From the NCBI GenBank assembly GCA_030762895.1, contig CM061067.1, positions 165,290,518 through 165,354,517 on the forward strand: DNA of 64,000 bases, read 5' to 3'. Numbering within the stretch: position 1 is the first letter of the stretch; the number at the start of each line of letters is the position of its first letter. The DNA comes from Sophora flavescens (Eukaryota > Streptophyta > Magnoliopsida > Fabales > Fabaceae). Of this stretch, positions 1-9,900 are shown piece after piece. Under the pieces are notes generated by a model. It was not told where the DNA came from, ran no database searches, and was given only the letters and a program-made list of their open reading frames with translations. A program made the translations under genes and the position numbers.

Positions 1-45
1 TCATTAAATCATCTCAATGTTTGTCATCATCAAAAAGGGGGAGAT
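1..45 (+). mobile_element. 3' end of a Ty1/copia internal region with polypurine tract
   Basis: The first 45 bases end in a purine run (32-44, AAAAAGGGGGAGA) directly before a TGTTA that opens a long LTR. This arrangement is the usual 3' polypurine tract of plant SIRE/Maximus-like copia elements, where second-strand synthesis is primed. The rest of the element lies outside the window to the left, so nothing can be said about its coding capacity. Confidence 0.7.
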
Positions 46-284
46 TGTTAAGTCTCTAAAATGTCTGATGTGCATTTCCCTAAGTTTTGATGAGAACTAA
101 ACATTGGTTAATGATTTAATTAACCTTCATATTGGTTGCTAACCTATCTATCGAGTGTGCATATTAAATAAGAGAATCATTCGTCCAACAGTGTAGTGAT
201 AAAAACTCACGTTCAACACACAAGTGTTTTAAACAAACGTCCAGCACTGTAGTAATTGAAGCGCACGTCCAAAACGCAAGAGAA

Positions 285-870
285 ACAAACCCGCGTCTAC
301 TAAAGTATCAGAAGGCCGCATCTACTAAAAATATCAGAAGGCCGCATCCACTAAAGTATCAGAAGGCCGCGTCCACTAAAAGTATCAGAAGGCCGCGTCT
401 ACTAAAGTATCAGGAGGCCGCGTCTACTAAAAGTATCAGAAGGCTGCGTCCACTAAAAGTATCACTTGGAGCGCGTCCATCAAAGTATCAGAAAAGCCCA
501 TCCAGTGAGGTATCAGAATTATCCGTCCAATGACGTGGCACTTGGAGCGCGTCCATCAAAGTATCATAATACCGCGTCCATCAAAGTATCAGAATAACGC
601 ATCCACTAAGGTATCAAAATGGCTCGTCCAATGACGTGGCAAAAGACTCTCGTCCACTAGAGTAACTAAGACTCTCGTTCACTAGAGTAACTAAGACTCT
701 CGTCCACTAGAGTAACTAAGACTCTCGTCCAATAGAGTAACTAAGACTCTCATCCACCAGACTAACTGAGACTCTCGTCCAGTAAAGTAACAGAGGCTCT
801 CGTCCACTAAAGTAACAAAGGCTCTCGTCCACTAAAGGTGACATAGACTCTCGTCCACTAATGGTGACAG
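285..870 (+). repeat. Array of ~22-30-bp tandem repeats inside the copia LTR
   Basis: Two related families follow each other. From about 285 to 625 the unit is GCGTCCACTAAAGTATCAGA plus a short AGGCC linker. From about 635 to 860 it becomes ACTCTCGTCCACTAGAGTAA plus CTAAG. Both share the core CGTCCACTA, so the second array looks like a diverged descendant of the first. Units differ by single bases and small indels. No coding frame is kept. Confidence 0.85.
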
Positions 871-1637
871 AAGCGCTCATCCACTAGTCTTTGGACTTGG
901 TGAGTCCTTAATATAGAGATCATCTACTAGCCCGAATGAAAACTCAAATGACTAGATAGACGTGATTATTTTCAAGATGGAAGCACTTATCTTATGAACG
1001 CGAATTCTCTAAGGATTATCAGAATCATTTTTTTTTAAATCCAGAAAGAAGCTTGAAGTCTTCTCTCTTACTCAGTTTCACGATTATCAAGAAAAGAAGA
1101 CTACTCTCTCAAGCAACCTTGGATAATCTAAAAGAATGCGTCCAACATGCTTTATTCCACAAAAAGGGGAGTGTGCTTAGCAAAGTGCAAAAAGCTCTCT
1201 GCCCAACTCTGACATGGCTGTATCTCAACGCATAAAGCCATAATCCTACATGTTATAGTACAACCAATGTTCCTATTACATTAATGGCTGCTCAGAACGA
1301 CTCTATTGCATTAATGGGTGCTCAGACTCTATTGCATTTAATGAAGTTCTACTTGAAGACAACATCTAAGAGAATGTCTCTAACGGATCCTAAATGTTTG
1401 AAGACTATAAATACAGAAGTCATTGAAGATGAAGAAAAAAGAGAATACACACTGCATTAAAACACCATTACTCTGCTCATTAATTCTTTTATTCTTTCAT
1501 TCTGTATTCTTCAAACATTTGAAGTTATTACGCAGACTTTCCTAGACTTCACATTTAAACCACTCTCTAAGTGTTATTGAAAGATCTGCTTGTGAAAAGT
1601 TGTATTTTTACAAACCCAATCTCTCAAACAAACCTAA

Positions 1638-1753
1638 GTGAGCCTGAAGAGGCTAGGTGTGAAAACAATACTTGTATTGAGCCTGAAGAGGCTAGGTGTG
1701 AAAGCAATAATTGTCTTGAGCCTGAAGAGGCTAGGTGTGCAAATAATACTTGA
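1638..1753 (+). repeat. Three tandem copies of a 39-bp unit in the copia LTR
   Basis: The unit starts GAGCCTGAAGAGGCTAGG and recurs every 39 bases (about 1641, 1680 and 1719). Because 39 is a multiple of three, the array stays open in two frames and produces repetitive apparent peptides. I treat those as artefacts of the repeat rather than genes. The start of each unit contains a small inverted motif, AGCCT/AGGCT. Confidence 0.85.
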
Positions 1754-2664
1754 GTCTGTAACCTTATCAGTTATAGTGGATAAATCTTGGTGCTGCCAAG
1801 GATTGGACGTAGCTCTTTGATTTAAAGAGTGAACCAGGATAAATCACCGTGTCAATCTCTCTTCCCTTAAAATCTTTAATTGCTTTAGTTTTCTTGCGTC
1901 TGTCAAGTGGTGTGTTTGCAATAGTCACCCGTCCATCCTGTATTCTTCCACTCGTCCAAAGCTAGCTTTCTGTTTGCGAAAAGATTTCAGTTTTGCTTAA
2001 ATTCTGATAAACACAATTCAACCCCCCTTCTCGTGTTTATAGTTGTATATTTCATCCCATGTTGATGTTGATAATTTCAAAACGTTAAAATTTATGAAAA
2101 GTCGTTAGCTTTTGAGTTTCGACAATGAAAGAGAATGAACACAAAGAAAACGTTGAGAACAACTATTTTACATGCATTTTAGGTAGACATGCCTCACGTT
2201 GATAGAAGTGATGCCTTGATGATCAGGCATTCACAATACGATGTATCACTGCATCCTGGGATGGGACAGTGTGTTATTAAATCCATGAGCATGGAATACT
2301 GCATCCTGGGATGGGACAGTATGCTATGGATGTTTAGTCACTTAACGTGATGCCAAAGTGGTAGCGATTTGAGTTTGATCAACTCTTAGAATGACGAGGG
2401 GATCTCATGAGATTAAGTTTAGAGCCTGAATATTGAAGTGTCATGCATATTTTCATCGAAACTGACCGTGCGGGCATGATACCCTTTGACATTATACATG
2501 TTTAATTCTGATAAATTATTTGGAAATATATTATATATGCTTATGTGATTTAAGCATCATGAATATGGTTATTATATCCAATCCATATATTGGTATCTCA
2601 CTCTTGCATGTTTTCTTGTTGTTCCTTCTCCCGATGGAATATATATATATATATAAGGGTTTAG

Positions 2665-3192
2665 ATGGATCTCGATGCGCCTCTGACACCGACGGGAATG
2701 AGGACACTAACTTTTGATGATGCGGGAGATCCAGGGGCGTGGAACATACTCCCCGGATCCCATGCGGCCATCTATCGCGGGCCGGTTAGTGAACTGAAAG
2801 GAAACGGGGAAGAGGGACCACAGAAGCGAGTGCAGACAGTAGGAATGGTTCAGGTGTCACTACCACCCCCTTGGTACTATATACATGTGTTGGCGCAGAG
2901 TGGACAGCTTCATGAGCACCCACCCTTAGGAGTGCCACTTCCGGGCGTTGAGCCAACTTCACCTATTGAAGAGGATCCGGAAGAAGATCCTGAGGAGTAC
3001 CCTGAAGGCGAGCTGGAAGATCACGTCCTTTACGACGACGACATTGACGATGTGTCGGAGTATGTGCGTGACGACGATCCTGATTTTGACGATTCTGACT
3101 CCCCCGATGAGGGCGGAGAAGTGGTGGATGCGTCGCCGGGGAACTCCTCCGGGAGCGGTAGTGTTCAGACTGACCCTTTTTATGGCTATTAG
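2665..3192 (+). CDS. LTR-borne acidic ORF, 175 codons, family shared with two other LTRs here
   Basis: I do not recognise this protein. It starts MDLDAPLTPTG and has a conserved first half: GAW-NILPG around residue 28, an ATY/AIY-type motif, GPQKR, and VSLPPPW near residue 70. An acidic Asp/Glu/Pro/Ser tail follows from about residue 95. Frames with the same layout occur at 7384-7848 and 51538-52011 in other Tekay-like LTRs, which is the main reason to call it real. It lies in the 3' part of the LTR, sense to the element. The ATG directly follows a TTTAG. No membrane segment, signal peptide or catalytic motif is visible. It could be a decayed or species-specific accessory gene; the function is unknown. 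Confidence 0.6.
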   Translation: MDLDAPLTPTGMRTLTFDDAGDPGAWNILPGSHAAIYRGPVSELKGNGEEGPQKRVQTVGMVQVSLPPPWYYIHVLAQSGQLHEHPPLGVPLPGVEPTSPIEEDPEEDPEEYPEGELEDHVLYDDDIDDVSEYVRDDDPDFDDSDSPDEGGEVVDASPGNSSGSGSVQTDPFYGY

Positions 3193-3466
3193 TTGTAGAT
3201 CATCTTAGGGGTGCCCTTTTTGGGAATAGTGTATCCTGGTCCGACTGCATTTGGCTTCATAGAGCCACGGTATTTTGATATGTGGTTCCGGACCTTCCCC
3301 CGTTTTGCTTTATCTTGCTTATAGCTTTTCCCTTTTATGTTTAGTGTTATCAATGGCCGGTACTATAAGGCCCTGACCTTCTGTAATATATATGTCAAGT
3401 TGTAACTGTCACTGCTTAGTTATTTATGTTGTTTATGTATCATGTTCTAAGTGTTCATCTACTCTT

Positions 3467-3468
<2 letters not shown>

Positions 3469-3501
<33 letters not shown>
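3469..3501. repeat. (AC)n microsatellite
   Basis: About 16 uninterrupted AC dinucleotides followed by ATATATA, within the truncated Tekay-like LTR. Confidence 0.95.
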
Positions 3502-3507
<6 letters not shown>

Positions 3508-3629
3508 ATCACCATTTTGAGAATATTTAATTATTAAGAGAATGTTATTTTCCTAAAGTAACCAGCATTTTAATCAGTTTTATTTTTCCGCAACGAGTAA
3601 CCATGTGACTCCCAAGTTGGGGTATTACA

Positions 3630-3964
3630 CTTTTTGTGTTATTTACCAATTATAACATGTCACATTTTTTAAAATTTTCATTTAAATTTAAATCTAAAAT
3701 GTTCCTATTTTTTTTCTAATTGTTGGTTAATCCATATGTCGAATTATGATTGGAGAACAGTAAAAATTGCACACAACAAATTGCAACTAAGTTTTCTCCT
3801 AAATAATTAATATCATATAAAATGTGTACATAGGCGATGTACAACTGGTATATAGGTTGCTAGCAGTTGATCAATTAAACTATATATGCATCAAAAAAGA
3901 GGTGTGTTATTTGTACACCTTAGTTTGACACCTAGGTATAGACACCAGTATTTATGCGGTGATA
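3630..3964. other. Gene-free AT-rich junction
   Basis: AT-rich sequence between the end of the Tekay-like LTR and the first recognisable pararetroviral ORF. No ORF, repeat or terminal motif was found. The left border of the viral insertion is somewhere here, probably close to 3960, but cannot be placed exactly. Confidence 0.5.
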
Positions 3965-4189
3965 TTATTCTATCAATGATTCTAGTTTAGTAATTATAAT
4001 TCTTATTAGTTTTATTTCCCTGTCGTATTCTCTACAATCACAATATTCACAGTGATAATTCATATGTCTTTCACATACATCTGTAGCTTCAGTTTTTAAT
4101 TCTTGTATTAGATGTCTTAAATTATTTTGATTAGTTAAATCTAACATACTTAGTCTATATACAAATTTTTCTATATTTTGTTGATCCAT
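3965..4189 (-). CDS. Small pararetroviral ORF downstream of the primer site
   Basis: A 74-codon frame starting 12 bases after the tRNA-Met primer site. It has a Cys/His cluster (CERHMNYHCEYCDC, about residues 39-52) within a charged, helix-prone sequence. I cannot assign a function. By position it would be one of the small ORFs between the movement protein and coat protein of a soymovirus-like genome. It is the last viral sequence before the left junction; in a circular genome the VAP-like ORF at the opposite end would follow after any missing segment. Confidence 0.5.
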   Translation of the reverse strand: MDQQNIEKFVYRLSMLDLTNQNNLRHLIQELKTEATDVCERHMNYHCEYCDCREYDREIKLIRIIITKLESLIE

Positions 4190-4200
4190 TCACTTGCTTA

Positions 4201-4212
4201 GCTCTGATACCA
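4201..4212 (-). other. tRNA-Met primer-binding site of the pararetrovirus
   Basis: The minus strand reads TGGTATCAGAGC, complementary to the 3' end of plant initiator tRNA-Met and used by caulimovirids for first-strand synthesis. It lies between two small ORFs and well downstream of the movement-protein remnant (5115-6045). No LTR terminus follows it, unlike the same motif at 51116-51127. Confidence 0.85.
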
Positions 4213-4294
4213 AAATGATACCACCCTATTAATTCTATTTATTTCAATAATTTTTGTTGTAATTTTTGTTTTATTCATAATTTTAGGGTAGTAT

Positions 4295-4549
4295 TTATGT
4301 GTAATTTGGGTTACTGAATAATTCGTACCCGTCTTCATACATAAATTTATTTATGGATTCATCTATTTCTAATAATTTTTTAATTATTTGTTTTTGTTCT
4401 TCTTTATAAAATGCTAACTGAACTCTTCGTTGTATTTATTTTAGATAAAGTTCTTATTGCCAGTGTTGATACTTTAATTTATTAATTATTATTTGTTTAC
4501 AATCTTTTGGTAATTTCATAACCAGTATGTTTAATATTTCTTTATCCAT
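4295..4549 (-). pseudogene. Decayed small pararetroviral ORF, paralogue of its upstream neighbour
   Basis: The frame opens with an ATG that overlaps the stop of the preceding ORF in a TAATG arrangement, and runs to a stop at 4295-4297 with two internal stops. Its first 35 residues align with those of the 4549-4773 ORF: an E-I-x-N-x-L start, then LPxDCK followed by an III motif, K, and HWQ. The two therefore look like a tandem gene duplication within the viral genome. The function is unknown. Confidence 0.5.
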
Positions 4550-4773
4550 TATTCTGAATGCCAGTATTCATCATCAGAATATCTTTGTTCTTCAATTAAT
4601 TCCATTTCTTCTAAATATTCAAATCCAATTTCAATATCTAAGCAGTGTAAATAGTATTCTTCTTGCCAGTAATGTTCTTTTATCTTTTTTATTATAATTT
4701 TTTTACAATCAACTGGAAGGGTAAATTGTAGTACATTTATTATTTCTTTACATGTTTGTTCATCTAGATCCAT
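4549..4773 (-). CDS. Small pararetroviral ORF (74 codons), duplicated
   Basis: An intact acidic frame containing LPVDCKKIII around residues 18-27, HYWQEEYYL after that, and a Glu/Asp-rich C-terminus. It lies a few bases downstream of the previous small ORF and overlaps the next one by stop-start coupling, typical of the tightly packed polycistronic layout of caulimovirids, where TAV-dependent reinitiation is used. The similar frame at 4295-4549 suggests duplication. No catalytic or membrane feature is seen and I cannot name it. Confidence 0.5.
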   Translation of the reverse strand: MDLDEQTCKEIINVLQFTLPVDCKKIIIKKIKEHYWQEEYYLHCLDIEIGFEYLEEMELIEEQRYSDDEYWHSE

Positions 4774-4779
4774 TTTATT

Positions 4780-5118
4780 TTAATCACTATCTTCAAAAGG
4801 TGGTGTTTCAAGTCTAAAGTAATTGATTGGGTTTGAGGAGGAACTTGAGGCTTCAAGATTTAGTTCCTTTATTCCGTCCATTATATTCTTCATTCCCATT
4901 CTATAATGTTCCTTCATTTCTTTTTATTTATTTTCTAAATCAATTAATTCCTTTTCTTTTCTTATTAGACGTCTTTCAATTAATTTTCTATTTCTATTTT
5001 CTGGATCTCTTTCCAGATAATAATCTAAGGCTCCAAAGAGATCTCTAACATCCGTTTTAGCTTTATCTTTCTTTAGATAAAATTCTTTAATGCGTTTAAA
5101 TTTTTCCTTATTGTTCAT
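4780..5118 (-). pseudogene. Small pararetroviral coiled-coil-like ORF, broken
   Basis: It begins in an ATGA overlap with the movement-protein stop. The first 64 codons are highly charged (Lys/Arg/Glu-rich, predicted helix), then a stop at about 4924. A second frame continues with a Ser-rich stretch and ends ETPPFEDSD before a stop at 4780-4782. By position and composition it may correspond to a soymovirus ORF Ib/II-type protein, but this is inference from layout only. Confidence 0.45.
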
Positions 5119-6045
5119 ATTTTGTTTTTTAAATATAGAGTTAAATCTTTTACTTGATTAGATAGTTTTATAATATCATTTTCTTCATTAGTTCTTTTTT
5201 GTTCTAGAAGAATAATTGGTCTTGGAATTGATTCTTTTTCGAAAATTCTTGGTCTACTTATAAAAGTTCCTAATTCTGTTATTTCATTTTTCTTTGGATA
5301 ATAAATTTTTCCTATATCTTCAAATAATCTTGGTATATCTATTCTATCATTGTTTCTAAAAGTAATACTCTGGTGTGAATTTGTTAGTACATAGTTTTAC
5401 ACAGTATGTAATTGAAAATATTTTATCTCCCAGTTTCATTAGGGTTTCTCTTAAAAATTTGTGTTCAAGGGTTAATGATTGATTTGGTCTTTGAGTATTT
5501 AATAGGATTCCTATATTTGGTCCGATTTCAAACTTTAATTTTACATAGGCTAATTTTCCTTCTATTACGCCTAGTATTTTATCCTTTGGATCATTTATTC
5601 TATTATCTTTTAGAACTAATTCGATTGGTGAATTTATTCCTTCTTGGAACGTTGCTTTAATTAGAACTTGTACTGCTCCTATATGGATATATCCTAATTT
5701 CTTTGTGTTCTTGGTTCTTTAGATTTCTTTTTAATTCTGAATTTTTTTCTTTGCTTATTAACTGAATACTTGCATTTCCTTGAGTTTCAGATATGTCTAT
5801 TGGCGATTCATTCATTATTTTTCCATAATATATTATATTTTCCTTTTGATTAAATTTCTTTAGTATATTTATTAATTCTCTTTCTTTTCTATCATATTTG
5901 CAGTTTCTACTAAATCTAGATCTTCTTTCTGAATTTTCTTAAATAATTTTGGATTAATTAAAATGCTTCCTTCATAATTTCCATCTTCTTCAGTAATTTA
6001 TAAGTGTTCTATTTCACTAGTTTCTATCTGATCTATTTCAGACAT
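5115..6045 (-). pseudogene. Pararetroviral movement protein remnant
   Basis: On the minus strand an ATG at 6045 opens a frame beginning MSEIDQIETSE. Interrupted by several stops and shifts, it ends at 5115 by an ATGA overlap with the next ORF. The span of about 310 codons fits a caulimovirid cell-to-cell movement protein. Recognisable fragments include EEDGNYEGSILIN near the N-terminus and NTKDQSLTLEH in the middle. It is the first gene downstream of the putative promoter and leader. The identification rests on remembered family features and position. The gene cannot be expressed as it stands. Confidence 0.6.
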
Positions 6046-6213
6046 TATTTTGCATAGAATAAATGTAGTTCTGAAAAGAGTGACTTAGTAATCATACCCG
6101 ATCTTTGGTTTTTTGAAATTATTTGCTTCTGCCCACTTCTACTTCCGTTGATTTCTTCTTTTAATCTTGCTTGGTATGAAGTAATTGACAGAATAATTTG
6201 GAGAAATAGAGAT

Positions 6214-6219
6214 TTTATT
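6214..6219 (-). terminator. Possible poly(A) signal in the leader
   Basis: AATAAA on the minus strand, about 130 bases downstream of the inferred transcription start. In caulimovirids the signal lies shortly after the start so that it is bypassed once to make a terminally redundant RNA. The motif is short and the region is AT-rich, so chance occurrence is possible. Confidence 0.35.
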
Positions 6220-6248
6220 TAGTAATTGACTATTTTACATGAGGGGGT

Positions 6249-6270
6249 CGGATGGACACTCAACCATCCG
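6249..6270 (-). other. Leader hairpin, 7-bp stem
   Basis: CGGATGG (6249-6255) and CCATCCG (6264-6270) form a perfect stem with an 8-base loop in the predicted leader RNA. Caulimovirid leaders often carry stems used for ribosome shunting or packaging, but this one is much shorter than the main shunt stem of the type virus, so any role is speculative. Confidence 0.4.
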
Positions 6271-6375
6271 AGCTATACCACAAGGGTTTAGCAAACTACT
6301 CTTAGAGAGAGATCACACACAAATGAGAATTAAAACTTTGGTTCTCAATTCTGGTTTGCCTCAGCATAAGAGGAC

Positions 6376-6385
6376 TTATTTATAG
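6376..6385 (-). promoter_or_regulatory. TATA box of the pararetroviral promoter
   Basis: The minus strand reads TATAAATAAG. Transcription would start near 6345-6352, giving a leader of about 300 nt before the movement-protein ATG. Confidence 0.6.
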
Positions 6386-6465
6386 CCTAGGCACACAAGA
6401 CTATTTTACAAAAGTAACCCTGAAAATAATTGATTGCTTCACATCTGGTTCAATATTTCGACTGA

Positions 6466-6514
6466 TGACGTCAGTGCTTGCATCATTGCTTAATAATTCT
6501 ACTTGATGACGTCA
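6466..6514 (-). promoter_or_regulatory. Paired TGACGTCA (as-1-like) boxes
   Basis: TGACGTCA occurs at 6466-6473 and 6507-6514, 41 bases apart, each within a longer imperfect repeat (GATGACGTCAGTGCTT followed by CATCATT). The as-1 element of the 35S promoter is a pair of TGACG motifs bound by TGA-type bZIP factors; here each motif is a full palindrome. They lie about 80 bases upstream of the TATA box on the minus strand. Confidence 0.65.
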
Positions 6515-6735
6515 GTGCTTACATCATTCTTCAATTATTGCTTCATCCGAGTCTCTGTCTTCTTGCTGGTGCTTGCTGGTGCTTTCTGTCATAATCTGTC
6601 TTTTTGTACATCTTATGCATTCATGATTCCTGCTTTAATTAATGCGCGTAGCTTGCTTAAGACAGCTGGCCTATAATTCATTTAGAATGGGAATTCAAAG
6701 TTTGTCAGGATGCTTAAGTCTCTTTCTTTCATTAC

Positions 6736-6980
6736 TTAACCAAGTGTTTTGCTTAGAAGCAAAGTATTCGGACCTTTGTAATTGGTTTTGACAAAAGAAT
6801 TTTGTCCTATTGTATTGCAATGTCCGAAAATGCTTGCCAACTGGTTAGCTATTATTGTTGTCATGTCATCTTCATCATACGTGATTCTCCTTGCTTCGTC
6901 CATTAATGGAAAATTATTGTTGCTTATGCCTATGAAGGCGAAATGCTTGGCTGGCTGTTTTGTTTGGAAGTCTGGGTATG
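6736..6980 (-). pseudogene. TAV (viroplasmin) C-terminal part, beyond the inserted solo LTR
   Basis: This is an open stretch of about 80 codons ending at a TAA (6736-6738). It contains FAFIGISNNNFP and ends in a Lys/Leu/Ser-rich tail. The frame resumes at the solo LTR border from the matching sequence on the other side (10879 upward), showing that one gene was split by insertion. TAV proteins form viral factories and allow reinitiation of translation on polycistronic RNA. This copy is separated from its N-terminal part by 3.9 kb and is dead. Confidence 0.65.
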
Positions 6981-9900
6981 TGTGACACCTCTTCTTGGGT
7001 CATCACATAGTAACACGTTGCGGACAAATAAACTTTAATTATGTTGGTTACTTTCGGAAAATAATATTTTATAACCCTTTTCTTAATACCAAAAATGGTG
7101 ATAGATTTTTTTATTTTTTTTAACTTGACAACAAACAACAACATAACCAAACGTAACATATATATATCATCATATGCATCAACAGTTTTGTACAACCATA
7201 TAACTATACATGGCCTTTATCAGAACAGACCATTCTCAACATAGCTAAGTAAAGAAATAAAAATATAACAGACACGTAGCGAATCGTCTATGACCTTATA
7301 ACAAAAACATGGCTCTCAGTAGCCAGAATAGACTGATGAAGTCACTACCCCAAAAATGGAATCTACCTACAGCTGGTCAATATCTAGTGATACCCATTGG
7401 GAAGACCATGGTGGTCAATCCCACTCCCCGCAGAAGTATCTGATGAAGACACGACTGCACCCTTATCTGGTGAATCGTCGTCGTCATCAAGAGGAATGTA
7501 CTCGGGCACATCCTCAACGAACTCCTCCGAATCCTCCTCCGGATCTAAAACCATCTCCTCTGGAGGTGATGCCGGTGTTGCCTCAGCTAACGGCTGTGCC
7601 TTGAGCTCCCCATGATCAACCAGGTGCTGCAGTAGGAACCACATCGGGGGTAGGGATACATCTATGGTCTCTACAGTCCGATGCTCACGCTGTGGTCCAG
7701 TCGCTATGGTGCCCTCTATGGTATGTATACCCCAGGTATAAGTCGCATTGTGGGCTTCAGGGTTAATGACCCACGCGCCTATATTCTCCGCGTCCTCAAA
7801 ACGGAGCGAACGAACCCCCGTGTGTGCCAGTGGCATCGCCGGATCCATCTATACCCAGATAGAAATACACTCCATACAGAAAAGTGACCAACAATAAAAC
7901 GTGCAAGGGTGAGAACCAATATATGGATTTTAAAACGATAACCATATCCACGACACTCAAAGGGTTTCATACCCGACGGTCGTAGTTATTTTAAAAACAA
8001 TGACACTTCAATATTCATCATCTAACTTTGGTACCTAATATCCGAAGCTTCAACCACCAAATAAATGAGCTAATCAAGCTCCCGTTTCCAAATAAGGCAG
8101 GTTTTATCTTTGCCAAATAAGGCAGGTTTTAAATTAACCATAGCACTGTCCAAAACGAGGCACAGTGAATACTATTCATAGTATATGGTTTCCTTTCATT
8201 TGTCCATCAAGGCACAGTGATGAAAACGTCATGAATACTTGCCGTCGATAATTCAAGTCCAATGCGTAGGCACGTCTACCCAAAAATGCATGTAAAACAT
8301 TTTGTTCACATCATTTTTTGTGTGTTCATTCTTTTCATGTCAGAGCTCAAAGACTCACGACCAAACCAACTTTTAAACATTTAAGTTTAATCCATCATTC
8401 CAGTATAAACAGACTCCAAGTCAAAATGTGCAAATCGCCAAATCTAGACCGATGCACCAGTCTTAGATATGTAGATTTTAGCACAAAATAAATTCAACGT
8501 TTTATAGGACATCTAGTCCATAACTTCACCGTTGGGACATACTGTCTCGTTTAACACTAGAACCCCGACGTCTCGGCTTCTAGGTCCGTTTTTCATCTTG
8601 AAATTCATTTTCGTTATGTGAAACACAAATCAAAAATAAAATTTCCTCAACTCATCCAAGTTGTTGGAAATAACACCGTTGTTTGCAGAAAATCCTTTTA
8701 CATTGGAAATTCGTTTTATAAAATCGTTAACATCACTTAAAATTCGTTTTCTTTCAAAAAATCAATATTTTGAACTTGAAAATATTGCTTTGAGACAAAT
8801 TCTCTGTTTTAACGGCTATTACCGTTTTTAATAATGCTTCTGTAAATATTATCGGAATTGTCTGACGTTTGACGTTTTAAAAACGTTTTTAAGTCATAAT
8901 TTGACTTTTCTAGTAAAATAATTTTTCCAACACCATAATAAAATTATTTTTGAAACTTATTTTCTTAAAATAACATTTTCTAATATTTAGAAATTTCTTA
9001 CGTATAATTTAGCAGTACTAAATTATTTTCACGGTTACGTCCTTTCAATGACTCATAAAACAATCTTACGTCGTTAAATCATTAAAATAATCATATTTTT
9101 CACTATTATCCATTTTTAAACAATCAGATAATTAAGTAATACTATATTACTATTTTCCATCAATTAAAAATTTATTATCCCATAAAAAGCTTTTTAATAC
9201 TTTTAACCTCGTAATAAATTGAGCACTAACCACTGTCAGGCTTTACAATCCACAATCAACATCCATAACAATTTCATGCCAATAATATAGCAAGTAGCAA
9301 TTAATGACATGCAACAAAATATAATAACAATTAAATGCAGATAAATAAATATTTAAAAGCAGATAATACTAACTACGTAAAATATTAAATATGTCCACAA
9401 ATAATACAGACCACAACAAATTGCACACAACTATCGGAAAAACCCCTCAAGTAATCCCCTTACCTCTAGAAGATTTTCCTCCGATAAAATTTTCGTCGTA
9501 AAACCAAGCGTCGGTATCACCCGTACCCGATATGCTAGTTATCCTTCAATAAGCACAACAACCAATCAACAATCAAACAACTTAAAAACACCTAATTATC
9601 TACATGTTGGTTTCGGCCTTGGGGTGTTAAAATTGTTAAAAATTTCTAAAATTCCAAAGCTTTTGGATTAGTGATTCTCAATCACTTAAAACCCTAAAAC
9701 AATACTTAAGATATAAGGATTGAAATAAAACACTCCAATCCTTTAACAAACCAAATTCGGCTATGAGTAGAAATATGGCTTAGAGATTTTAATTTGATTC
9801 AACAATCATGGATTCAATACATATATAAGCTATAAAGATTGAATCAAACAAGACTTAACATAAAGTTTGAACAAAGTTCCTCCCCCACAACAAACTAGGG

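Larger units (their letters stand above)
46..2054 (+). mobile_element. 3' LTR of a SIRE/Maximus-like Ty1/copia retrotransposon
   Basis: The segment begins TGTTAAG right after the polypurine tract and appears to end ...TATTTCA at 2054, giving about 2.0 kb. Near its end is the motif AATTCAACCCCCCTTCTCGTG-like stretch at 2007-2035, familiar from SIRE-type LTR termini (recalled, not searched). Inside are two tandem arrays, annotated separately. The right border is inferred from the CA end and from the switch to a different, truncated LTR immediately after; no target-site duplication can be checked because the left end is off the window. No long ORF is present. Confidence 0.65.
2055..3629 (+). mobile_element. 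Truncated Tekay/Del-like LTR (plus-strand sense), 3' part
   Basis: The right end, ...CCAAGTTGGGGTATTACA at 3612-3629, matches the sense-strand 3' terminus of the LTRs at 6981-10878 and 51132-55657 (both end GGGGTGTCACA or a close variant). The preceding 100 bases also match, including AAAGTAACCAGCAT, the complement of a block seen in all of these LTRs. The left part is missing where the copia LTR abuts. No primer-binding site follows the right end, so this is a 3' or solo LTR. A 23-base direct repeat occurs at 2248-2270 and 2298-2320. It carries the LTR ORF at 2665-3192. Confidence 0.75.
6046..6735 (-). promoter_or_regulatory. Pararetroviral large intergenic region: promoter and RNA leader
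   Basis: About 690 bases between the TAV stop and the movement-protein ATG with no long ORF. In minus-strand order it contains two TGACGTCA boxes, a TATA box, a potential RNA hairpin and a possible AATAAA poly(A) signal. This is the content expected for the pregenomic RNA promoter and terminally redundant leader of a caulimovirid. Parts are annotated separately. Confidence 0.6.

Noticed and set aside
285..870. CRISPR-like regular repeats
   Set aside because: Repeat and spacer are not distinguishable, units vary, and the sequence is a plant LTR.
1571..1820. Repetitive frames with EPEEARCE / LSLKRLGVK
   Set aside because: They arise from the 39-bp LTR repeat, whose length is a multiple of three.
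4201..4212. An LTR border beside the TGGTATCAGAGC motif
   Set aside because: No TGTAACACC-type terminus adjoins it and viral ORFs lie on both sides, so it is the pararetroviral primer site, not a retrotransposon one.
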